From positions 39,767 through 103,766 of the forward strand of contig NZ_RAWM01000017.1 in the NCBI RefSeq assembly GCF_003668875.1: a stretch of 64,000 nt of DNA. Reading direction: 5' to 3'. The stretch is from Corallococcus interemptor. Lineage in GTDB: Bacteria; Myxococcota; Myxococcia; Myxococcales; Myxococcaceae. Positions within the stretch are counted from its first letter, which is position 1. Each line of letters starts with the position of its first letter. This document shows positions 39,801 through 46,758 of the stretch, piece by piece. The notes under the pieces were generated by a model. That model saw only the letters and a list, made by a program, of their open reading frames with translations. It made no database searches and was not told where the DNA came from. A program made the position numbers and the translations under genes.

Positions 39801-40389
39801 TCAGCTTCAACGCGAACAGCTTGTCGAGTCGCCGGATGGGCGAGGTCGTGACCTCGCCAACGACCGCCCGGGCAGCCTCCAGGATGTTGTCGAAGATGCG
39901 GAGCTGGGCGCGGCGCGTCGCCGTTGCGAGCGGGAGAGCCCGCATGGACTTGTAGAGGTCGGTGATGCCGGTCCGCGGCGCGTTCGGTTCCAGCATTGGC
40001 TGCCAGAGCGCGATGTGCGTGAGCGGCTTCTCCAACGGCGCTGGCGTGGGGGACTGGGGATTGCCGATCTGCGGGCTGCACCAGTAGCGGAGCACCCCGT
40101 AGAAGAGCGCCGTCACCCGGTTCAATCGCGACTTCTCCGACAGGAATGTGCCGTCCAGGGGAGCAATCGCGAACTCGGTTCCCATCGTCGCGAGCATTCC
40201 TCGGCAGACCGGGTCGGCGAGTGCCGCGACGACAATGGCTTCAAAGAATGTCGGCAGGTCCGTGTACACCTCGGTCCACGCCGCCAGCCTGACACCGACC
40301 CGGTTCCACGGCACCGTGGGGTCCGCGTTTGGCGTCGTGATGGACGCGTCATTCACCGGGACGTTCGGCTGGATGATGAAGAAGATCAT
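36865..40389 (-). CDS. Giant protein with C-terminal Ulp1/C48-type (clan CE) cysteine protease domain
   Basis: 1174 residues from ATG 40389 (MIFFIIQPNVPV) with GAGAGG six bases ahead; the longer open frame upstream is divergent-gene antisense. Residues 1-990 match nothing I recognise: a helical protein with a Lys/Pro/Ser-Glu-rich linker near 530-570. The last ~150 residues look like a ubiquitin-like-protein protease: H1065 in GGNHWTAL, D1090 in HYVDPQG, and C1130 in DEHNCGPWTV, with Q1119/Q1122 in TQAYQPAN ahead of the Cys. That is the His-Asp-Gln-Cys order of clan CE. No signal peptide is seen. GC content looks slightly below its neighbours. Single gene, divergent from the SDR pair. Confidence 0.8.
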   Translation of the reverse strand: MIFFIIQPNVPVNDASITTPNADPTVPWNRVGVRLAAWTEVYTDLPTFFEAIVVAALADPVCRGMLATMGTEFAIAPLDGTFLSEKSRLNRVTALFYGVLRYWCSPQIGNPQSPTPAPLEKPLTHIALWQPMLEPNAPRTGITDLYKSMRALPLATATRRAQLRIFDNILEAARAVVGEVTTSPIRRLDKLFALKLTNSPRMLARQRQLIGAYVGRQKDNFDKAIAEKKTLFTIKVCQYMAYYFGPDLCKQLNRLKAREVLGAFIAFALDDSDKAVLAPLPEAVRAIWLRLPPVARCCMLINDLRKLFEDPKSPTDVRASLALPRKELLADPPPLLWPRSYRVIRPERKTFDGVVAQGVNPRFLAAWNPDEYAEYVMTYRMNLCPLWGGASGHAVNAIHHWQEALGEKAPNVTRSVIAASLFVLWRLFYDIRISPTHTLTETFEATLAPRDNQVVDSYEASSGEEIEAAPRLMLPPPKKSEESKESDPVPQPRKPVFTVLPQQLEDAYDVLDLCRIRDGARAGAVNPIGLVRMLSRAYWNGQGFAGYDTVQQAVNRERKTLADQGYWLPRWSHDATSKVGTGVMSYVESEDPDMQPIKPEVAREALRLLGGILRRLCTPVEPLRGFRAPWALHAKVLDEVKLRQPALLESRREKAETLLRRGMKTLEVLAGLVGVPEEPLSAELQLLLRVATQSFLLCIQWLEPTSPEGRAPTVGVLPSELVTVLWSRLSPLPSLLQEAAKTSVPRTYQETLRMVAAELEQLKAELRPLLPSSARGNLREEGVRMRPTSREAPAFSPEVKKAQAAVNQLISQVKPLLQSLVNEMRSGLSLAKQVPPECRAAVREALRLLEEDELLLSLSLTPYRVDGTLARLSDDAIALKVRQLVRDLPGSLRSLQKTLRAALKGPKLSPVNRGFINSHVDRIALLLPSVEQLTLSSHDDLPQERWAPSDIIAEVRKSRQAPTSKPPVSSVPSFSRSNKGPSTSTGDSHRFVQGLDTHWYTGDEIRVLLGLHLRDVRDRVYIMEGIDAHLHQGFTLEENLRQVRAAIRDTETQCVVAPVHVGGNHWTALSLHFDLQAAKPYLSPAIHYVDPQGTRGLPETLRLSLLILFPDARVTTSTQAYQPANDEHNCGPWTVTLLAHLARHGGVLPDRGAFNIQEARTEDGRRLQQALDRP

Positions 40390-40564
40390 CTCGGGCCTCT
40401 CTGGACGAGTCCGCACATCCGGGGACTCGCACTCTGAGAAAATAGCCAATAACCTCACCCAAAGCTTCCCGCAGCGTCCTTGTGAGTATCCCTCGTTCGC
40501 GCGCTTTGCATGGACTAGCCTGTTCATGGGCTTTCTGGGGACGGCCCGGGGAGAGGCACGGGGC

Positions 40565-41236
40565 TTGAGCATTCGGAATGTCATCGTCGTCGGAGGCACC
40601 GGCGACATCGGGCGCGCCGTCGTCCACAAGCTGCGCGCGGAGGGCCTGCGCGTGGTGTGCGCCGCGAGCGACGTGAGGACGGAGACGCCGGACTGCCTGC
40701 ACGTGGACATCACCCGCGAGGACTCCGTGGGGGCGCTGTTCGAGCGGGCGGAGGCGGAGACGGGCCCGGTGGAGCTCCTGGTCAACTGTGCGGGCGTGGG
40801 CGTCTTCACGCCCCTGCACGAGACGTCGCTGGAGGACTGGAACCGGACGCTCGGCGTGAACCTCACGGGCACGTTCCTGTGCGCGCGCGAGGCCTTCCGG
40901 CGGATGAAGCTCCGGGGCGGTGGCCGCATCATCCACATCGGATCCGTGAGCGACCACCTGACGCTGCCCATGAACGGCGCCTACGCCGCGACCAAGCATG
41001 GCGTCCGGGGGCTGACCGGCGTCCTCAACGAAGAGGGCAAGGCCTTTGGCATCCGCGCCACGCTGTTGTCGCTCGGCGCGGTCTACACCGCGTTCTGGAA
41101 GTCGCGGCCGGAGTTCAGCCCCGCGGACATGCTCGCCGTGGAGGACGTGGCCCAGTGCATCTGGGAGATTTCGATGAAGCCTCCGAACGTGCGCATCGAC
41201 GAGCTGCGCCTCGTCCCGCCGCAGGGGGTGCTCTGA
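40565..41236 (+). CDS. Short-chain dehydrogenase/reductase
   Basis: 223 residues from TTG 40565 (reads MSIRNVIVVGGTGDIGR) with GGAGAGG eight bases ahead; ATG 40526 is the alternative. Rossmann GGTGDIG at 8-14, NCAGVG near 72-77, catalytic Ser in IGSVSD near 122 and YAATK near 135-139. Its stop overlaps the next gene start (TGATG), so the two SDRs are translated together. The pair probably acts in one small pathway; substrate unknown. Confidence 0.82.
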   Translation: MSIRNVIVVGGTGDIGRAVVHKLRAEGLRVVCAASDVRTETPDCLHVDITREDSVGALFERAEAETGPVELLVNCAGVGVFTPLHETSLEDWNRTLGVNLTGTFLCAREAFRRMKLRGGGRIIHIGSVSDHLTLPMNGAYAATKHGVRGLTGVLNEEGKAFGIRATLLSLGAVYTAFWKSRPEFSPADMLAVEDVAQCIWEISMKPPNVRIDELRLVPPQGVL

Positions 41237-42000
41237 TGAAAGCCCCTGTCGCCGTCGTCACGGGAGCCAGCCGGGGGATTGGAGCGGCCATCGCCACGGA
41301 GCTGTCGCGCAGCGGGTTCGAGGTGGTCCTGCTGTCGCGAGACGCCGCCGCGCTGGAGCAGCTCCAGAAGCAGCTGGTGGAGGCTGGTGGCCGCGCGTGG
41401 CCGCTTGCCTGCGACGTCGCGAGCCGGGACGACGTGGAGTCCGCGCTCGCCCGGGTTGAAGCGAAGGTGGGCGTGCCCCGGGTGCTGGTGAACAACGCGG
41501 GCCTGGGAGGGCCGTTTCATCGCGCGGACGAGGTGAGCGTCGCCGAGTGGGACCTGCTGTTCGGCGTGAACGTGGAGGGCGTGCGCAACCTGTGTCAGTG
41601 GGCGCTGCCCCGGATGAAGGCGGAGGGCCACGGGCGCATCGTGAACGTCGCGTCCATCATGGGGCTCTTCGGGGGCGCCCAGTCGTCCACGTACGCGGCC
41701 ACCAAGCACGCGCTCGTGGGCTACTCGAAGGCCATCGCCGCGGAGTGGGGAGGCTACGGCATCACCTGCAACGCGGTCTGTCCGGGCTACATCGACACGG
41801 AGATGCTGGCGAAGGCGCCGTCCGCGTCACGCCAGCGGTTGCAGGAGCGGATCCCCGCGAAGCGCTTCGGAACGCCGGAAGAGGTGGCGGGTCTGGTGGC
41901 GTTCCTCGTCGGGCCCGCGGGCGGCTACGTCAACGGCAGCGCGCTGGTGATGGACGGAGGGCTGTCGTCCCATCTGGCGTCCGACCTGCCGTCGTTCTGA
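41236..42000 (+). CDS. Short-chain dehydrogenase/reductase, FabG-like
   Basis: 254 residues. Cofactor motif TGASRGIG at 9-16, NNAGLG near 85-90, Ser in VASIMG near 139, YAATKHA near 155 and the C-terminal GSALVMDGG. Looks like a 3-oxoacyl-ACP reductase-type SDR, but many such genes work on other alcohols. The first base of its ATG is the last base of the previous gene stop, so the two SDRs form an operon. Confidence 0.9.
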   Translation: MKAPVAVVTGASRGIGAAIATELSRSGFEVVLLSRDAAALEQLQKQLVEAGGRAWPLACDVASRDDVESALARVEAKVGVPRVLVNNAGLGGPFHRADEVSVAEWDLLFGVNVEGVRNLCQWALPRMKAEGHGRIVNVASIMGLFGGAQSSTYAATKHALVGYSKAIAAEWGGYGITCNAVCPGYIDTEMLAKAPSASRQRLQERIPAKRFGTPEEVAGLVAFLVGPAGGYVNGSALVMDGGLSSHLASDLPSF

Positions 42001-42086
42001 CGCGCTCCACACTTCCTCCACAGCTTCCCCGCATCCTCCTCTCACCTTGCAAGGCGCTTGGGGCGCCGCAAGAGGGGGAGGCAGTC

Positions 42087-43691
42087 ATGACGGATGTGAA
42101 GCCGAACAAGCCCACCATTGCCGCGGATGCGATTCCCGTGGGCGCCGTGCTCGCCTACGGCGGGGACCCTTCGAAACTGGCGCCGCAGGGCTGGCTGCTC
42201 TGTGACGGGTCGGGGCACGACGTCGCGGAGTTGCCGGAGCTGTTCAAGGCCATCGGGACCGCCAATGGGGGCTACCCCGGCCAGTCCTTCAACCTCCCCA
42301 ACTTCCAGGGGTACTTCCTGCGCGGCACGGCTGGCGCCACCGTGCGCGACCCGGATGTGAAGACCCGGACGGCGGCCCAGAAGGGCGGCAACGTGGAAGA
42401 CCGTCCGGGCTCGGTGGAGTCGTGGGCCACCAGCTTCGTGGGTCAGTCATTCCAGGGTGAGGCGGATCACCTGCCCCACAGGCTCCACAGGGCGTATGAG
42501 GACTTCAGCGAGAAGCTGGCGCACTGGGAGGATGGCACGCTCACCTGGAGCGGCTTCGTCACCGGCGGTGACAAGGAGTCGCGCCCGGTCAACGCCTACG
42601 TCCACTTCATCATCAAGGCGTCGAGCACCGACAGCCGCAACAATCCCACCGCCATTCCCACGGGCGCCATCCTCCCGTTCGCCGGGCGCGTGCTGACGGA
42701 CACCCGCTTCCTGTCGTGCAACGGCAACTCCCACCTCGCCGCGAGCCAGCCCGAGCTCTTCGCCGTCCTGGGCAAGAGCTTTGGCGGCAACGGCAACCCG
42801 TACTTCTACGTCCCCGACTTCCGGGGGCGCTTCCTGCGGGGCGTGAGCGGATCCACCGGCAACGATCCGGACGCCACCACCCGGACGGCGCCCCAGCCGA
42901 CGCTGCCCTCCGGAGAATGTGGCTCCGTCGGCAACCTGGTGGGCTCCGTCCAGGATTGGGCCACGGGTGCTCCCCGCAACCCCATCTCCCTGACCTTCCA
43001 CCATCTGCCCACGGGCTCCAAGAAGGCGACCAACATCCGCGGACAGCACGTCTGCAAGTACACGAGCAAGACCACGAACGTGAAGCTCAAGGGCGGCAAC
43101 CTGGAGACCCGTCCCGGGAACGTCAACGTGGATTGGTACGTCTGCGGCGGGCCCGCCTCGTCCACGGCCACGTCGGACGGGTTCCCCATCGGGGCCGTGG
43201 TGGGCTTCCCGGGGGAAGCGAGGCCCCCCTCGGAGTACTGGGCCCCCTGCGACGGCGCCGGCCAGGCGACAACGGACGCCTACGCGCCGCTCTTCGCGCA
43301 GATCGGCTACGCCAACGGAGGCAGCGGCAACGTCTTCTACCTTCCTGACTACCGCGGCCGCTTCCTGCGTGGCACCGACCACGGCGCGGGCAGGGATCCG
43401 GACGCGGCGCAACGGCTTCCCCCGCTGGAGGCCGCTGGCGGCAACTTCGGGGACGCGGTCGGCTCGGTGCAGGAGTTCGCGACCGGCGCGCCGCGCACCT
43501 CCGCCTTCTCCATCGAGGTCAAGAACCTCCCCAAGGACGACTCCAACACCGCCGACACCGTGAAGGGCGGCTTCAGGGTGGGTGAATGGAACAAGGGGTC
43601 GAAGGACGTCGACGCCACCTCGGGCGACAAGGAGACCCGCCCCATCAACATCAACGTCAACTACTACATCAAGTACGCTTCGGCGCCCTGA
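42087..43691 (+). CDS. Triple phage-tail-collar domain protein
   Basis: 534 residues from ATG 42087 with GAGGGGGAGG just ahead. Three tail-collar domains of the phage T4 short-tail-fibre type, each with the pattern PIGAVLAYGG ... GWLLCDG ... NGGYPGQSFNLPNFQGYFLRG: about residues 16-100, 193-285 and 375-470. Each repeat is followed by a small Asn/Thr-rich region with a KESRPVNAYV-type strand that ends in KASS / KYAS. No signal peptide or other phage genes nearby. Could be a surface adhesin or part of a contractile particle; next gene is a response regulator. Confidence 0.85.
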   Translation: MTDVKPNKPTIAADAIPVGAVLAYGGDPSKLAPQGWLLCDGSGHDVAELPELFKAIGTANGGYPGQSFNLPNFQGYFLRGTAGATVRDPDVKTRTAAQKGGNVEDRPGSVESWATSFVGQSFQGEADHLPHRLHRAYEDFSEKLAHWEDGTLTWSGFVTGGDKESRPVNAYVHFIIKASSTDSRNNPTAIPTGAILPFAGRVLTDTRFLSCNGNSHLAASQPELFAVLGKSFGGNGNPYFYVPDFRGRFLRGVSGSTGNDPDATTRTAPQPTLPSGECGSVGNLVGSVQDWATGAPRNPISLTFHHLPTGSKKATNIRGQHVCKYTSKTTNVKLKGGNLETRPGNVNVDWYVCGGPASSTATSDGFPIGAVVGFPGEARPPSEYWAPCDGAGQATTDAYAPLFAQIGYANGGSGNVFYLPDYRGRFLRGTDHGAGRDPDAAQRLPPLEAAGGNFGDAVGSVQEFATGAPRTSAFSIEVKNLPKDDSNTADTVKGGFRVGEWNKGSKDVDATSGDKETRPININVNYYIKYASAP

Positions 43692-43718
43692 GCCACGCGC
43701 TTGACGGAGGTCGTCCCC

Positions 43719-44405
43719 ATGGACGTGCATGGTCCCATCCTCGTCGTGGAGGACGACCCTCCCATCGCCGCCGGAATCGTCCGCGGGCTCAAGCTCGCGG
43801 GCTTCCAGGTGACGCTCGCCACGGACGGGCCGCTCGCGCTGGAGGCCGCGGAGCGCGAGCCGCCCGCCCTGGTGGTGCTGGACCTGAACCTGCCGGGAAT
43901 GGACGGCCTGGAGCTGCTCCAGGCCTGGCGCCACCGGCTGCGCGTCCCCATCCTGGTCCTCACCGCGCGACAGGAATTGGAGGCGCGGCTGCGCTCCTTC
44001 GGACTGGGCGCGGCGGACTACCTCGCCAAGCCCTTCTGGATGGAGGAGCTGGTCGCGCGCATCCGCGCGAGGCTCCGCCTGCCGGAGGAGGACGCGCGGC
44101 GCACGCTGCGCTGGGCGGACGTGAGCATCGACCTGGACGCGCACACCGTCAGCCGCGAGGGCACCGGGCCGGTGTCCTTCACGCGGCATGAACTGGACGT
44201 GCTGCTCTACCTCGTCGAGCGGCCCGGACGCGCCGTCACCCGCGAGCAGATCGCCGACCAGGCGCTGCCGCCCAATGAAGAGCGCGACACGCGGACGGTG
44301 GACTCGCACGTGGCGCGCATCCGCAAGAAGCTGGGGCCGGCCGGAGCGCACCTGCGCACGGTCTGGGGCATTGGCTACCGGTTCGATCCGGAGGGCGCGC
44401 CGTGA
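43719..44405 (+). CDS. OmpR-family response regulator
   Basis: 228 residues from ATG 43719 with GGAGG eight bases ahead (TTG 43701 is a weaker alternative). N-terminal receiver with phospho-acceptor D55 in VVLDLNLPG, acidic ED pair at 11-12, and Lys near 105 (LAKPF); C-terminal winged helix (about 130-226) with the usual RHELDVLLYLVERPG and DTRTVDSHVARIRKK. The stop overlaps the kinase GTG by four bases, so the pair is co-translated. Confidence 0.95.
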   Translation: MDVHGPILVVEDDPPIAAGIVRGLKLAGFQVTLATDGPLALEAAEREPPALVVLDLNLPGMDGLELLQAWRHRLRVPILVLTARQELEARLRSFGLGAADYLAKPFWMEELVARIRARLRLPEEDARRTLRWADVSIDLDAHTVSREGTGPVSFTRHELDVLLYLVERPGRAVTREQIADQALPPNEERDTRTVDSHVARIRKKLGPAGAHLRTVWGIGYRFDPEGAP

Positions 44406-45799
44406 AGGTGTGGCACGGGCTGGCGTGGCGCACCGCCATCGCGTCGGTGGCGCTGGGCATTCTGGCCACCCTGGCCGCCGCGTCCATCTCCTTCCGGAAG
44501 GCGGCGGAGCTGTCCGCGCATCACACCGTCCAGCTCCTGGCCGACACGACGTTCGAAACGCAGGCCGATGCGTGCCGGGCCTCGGCCGGGGGTTGGACCT
44601 ATACGTCGCCCCAGGGGATGCAGGTGGTGGCGTTCGACGCTGCCCGGGTGCTGGCTCCTTCCGGAACCGCGACGGAGAACAGCGGTCCGGATCCGAAGCT
44701 CGTGGAGCGGCTGCTCGCCGGTGAGCCCAAGCCGCTGACCTTCTACTTTCCGCGCCTCGACGGTCACGCGTGGGGCGGAGCCCTACTGATGCGGGTCGCG
44801 GACGTGGGACCGTGCAGCCTCCTGGAGTTCCGCTGGCCGCTCCTCATCGACCGCATGGACGAGCTGCGGTGGATGCTGCTGGCCGCGGTCACCTTCACGT
44901 CGCTGGCCGCCGCGCTCTCCACCGCGGTGGTCATCGGGCCGCTCCTGCGCCGGCTGCGGCGGCTGCACCAGACCGCGGGACGGCTGGGCGGCCCCGCGTA
45001 CGTGCCCGCGGAAGACGCGGTGCCGGATGAACTGGGCGACCTGGCCCGGGTGCTGGACAGCACGCATGTGCGCGTGGTGTCGGACGCCCGGCACATCGAA
45101 GCGCGGAAGCATGCGCTGGAGCGCTTCCTGGCCGACGTGGCGCATGACCTGAAGACGCCCATCGCGTCGCTGCAGCTCGCGCTGGAGCAGGCCACGGCCG
45201 CGTCCCGGGACGAGCTGTCCGGGCTGCTGGTGCGCGGCATCGAGGACACCGTCTATCTCACGGCGCTGGTGGACAACCTGCGCCTGGCCTGTCAGCTGGG
45301 CGAGGGCGTGGATCCGCTGGCCGGTGAACCCCGGGCGGAGCTGGGGATGGTGGTGGAGCGCGTCGTGGCGAGGCTTGGATTGCTGGCGCGACGCAAGGAG
45401 TTGAGCGTGGACGCGTCCCATCCGGATGACTCTGTCTGGGTGCGCTGCAACGCGACGATGCTGGAGCAGGCGGTGGGCAACCTGGTGCACAACGCCATCA
45501 CGCATGGAGATCCAGGAGGCCACGTGGTGGCGCTGCTGGAGCGCGTGTCGCCCGAGCGCTTCCGCCTCACCGTGCTGGACGACGGCCCGGGGCTGCCCCC
45601 GGAAGACCTGGAGCGGCTGGGCGAGCGGCTCTTCCGCGCGGGCGAGGCCCGTCAGCGAGATCCGCGCGGCAGCGGGCTGGGCGTGGCCATCGTCCGGGAG
45701 CTGTGCCGGAAGACGGGCCTGACGTTGACCTTCCACCGCAACGAGCCCCGGGGGCTCAAGGTCGTCATCGAAGGCCCGTGCGCGACCGCCGAGAGCTGA
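44402..45799 (+). CDS. Membrane sensor histidine kinase
   Basis: 465 residues, GTG 44402 overlapping the regulator stop (GTGA). Two transmembrane helices (about 9-31 and about 156-180) flank a periplasmic sensor of about 125 residues; a HAMP-like region follows, then HisKA with H in FLADVAHDLKTPIASL near 249, and the HATPase with N-box NLVHNAITHG near 355 and G motifs DDGPGL and GSGLGVAIV. Cognate kinase of the OmpR regulator. The signal is unknown. Confidence 0.95.
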   Translation: MKVWHGLAWRTAIASVALGILATLAAASISFRKAAELSAHHTVQLLADTTFETQADACRASAGGWTYTSPQGMQVVAFDAARVLAPSGTATENSGPDPKLVERLLAGEPKPLTFYFPRLDGHAWGGALLMRVADVGPCSLLEFRWPLLIDRMDELRWMLLAAVTFTSLAAALSTAVVIGPLLRRLRRLHQTAGRLGGPAYVPAEDAVPDELGDLARVLDSTHVRVVSDARHIEARKHALERFLADVAHDLKTPIASLQLALEQATAASRDELSGLLVRGIEDTVYLTALVDNLRLACQLGEGVDPLAGEPRAELGMVVERVVARLGLLARRKELSVDASHPDDSVWVRCNATMLEQAVGNLVHNAITHGDPGGHVVALLERVSPERFRLTVLDDGPGLPPEDLERLGERLFRAGEARQRDPRGSGLGVAIVRELCRKTGLTLTFHRNEPRGLKVVIEGPCATAES

Positions 45800-45815
45800 A
45801 TGGGCGCCCGGGCCC

Positions 45816-46730
45816 TCACGGGAACGTGATGTTCCGCAGCGTGAGGGTCCGCGGCCCCTCTTCCTCCCAGAGCTTGAGCGAGAAGGGGCCCTGCACTGAG
45901 TCCGCCGGAGCTTCGGCTTCGACCACGAGGCGCAGGAATTCTTTCCCTGGAGTCGGTTGCGCCTGCCAGATGCGGAGCACCTTCAAATCCGCTACGCCCT
46001 TGCTTCGGAGCATCGCCCCTTTCGCGATCCAGGGCGCACCACCCGCGCTGAGTCTCAGATTGATCTCCACGGCAACCCATGCCTTGGAGCGGTAGAGGCT
46101 GACGAAGGAGTTCTGGAGCCATTTCTCTCCTTCGCGGGAGACGTCCCTGCTCGCGTCTCTTCCAAGGACGCCGTGCTCATCCATGGCTCCGACGGAGAGG
46201 AGTCCTGCCAGTCCCGCAGGTGCTTCACGCTCCGCGGCCAACCGGGAGGTCTCGACCATGCAGCGGAGGAGTTCTGCCCGACGCTCCCGCACCTCTTGCT
46301 GGTAGGTCTCAAGGGTCCGCCGGATGCGATAGATCTCGATGAGGGGTTCGGCCTTCGCGGGATGGACTCGCAGACGAAAGGACGCGCTGACCGGCGCGGC
46401 TCCGTCCCGGAAGTGTACGACCAGCCGGAACGTCTCGGCGGCGGTGACGCGAGAAGATGGCATCAGGCGCAGCGTGGTCTGCCCCAGATCCACCAGGTTG
46501 AACCGGTCCCGCCCCTCCAGTTCGACCGCTTCGCGCTTCAAGTCGGCATCGAAGAGGAGCGTCGTGGAAAGACCTGCGCTGATCAGGATCTCCGGCGTGG
46601 CTTGAGGCTCGTCGGAGAGCAGCTCGATCCGACGCGTTCCTGGTCCGAAGTCGGAGGGTTCGGATTGCCCGGTGGAGGTTCCGCTCGCGAGGAGCAGTCC
46701 CAGGACCACCACGATGGATGATGCAGTCAC
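45816..46730 (-). CDS. DUF2381 family protein
   Basis: 304 residues from GTG 46730 (TIGR02268-like Myxococcus-specific family). Signal-peptide-like N-terminus (SSIVVVLGLLLASGTSTG), then a beta-rich region with RRIELLSDEP and LLFDADLKREAVEL, and a helical middle. These proteins sit next to a Ser/Thr kinase in myxobacterial genomes, and the same holds here: the kinase stop is 28 bases upstream. Role unknown; a periplasmic partner of the kinase is a reasonable guess. Confidence 0.85.
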   Translation of the reverse strand: MTASSIVVVLGLLLASGTSTGQSEPSDFGPGTRRIELLSDEPQATPEILISAGLSTTLLFDADLKREAVELEGRDRFNLVDLGQTTLRLMPSSRVTAAETFRLVVHFRDGAAPVSASFRLRVHPAKAEPLIEIYRIRRTLETYQQEVRERRAELLRCMVETSRLAAEREAPAGLAGLLSVGAMDEHGVLGRDASRDVSREGEKWLQNSFVSLYRSKAWVAVEINLRLSAGGAPWIAKGAMLRSKGVADLKVLRIWQAQPTPGKEFLRLVVEAEAPADSVQGPFSLKLWEEEGPRTLTLRNITFP

Positions 46731-46758
46731 TCGACGCTCTCTCCCAGGGGTACCCTGG

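Noticed and set aside
40390..40971. 194-codon upstream extension of the C48-like protein
   Set aside because: Lies antisense to the SDR gene and looks like random high-GC translation; ATG 40389 has a ribosome site.
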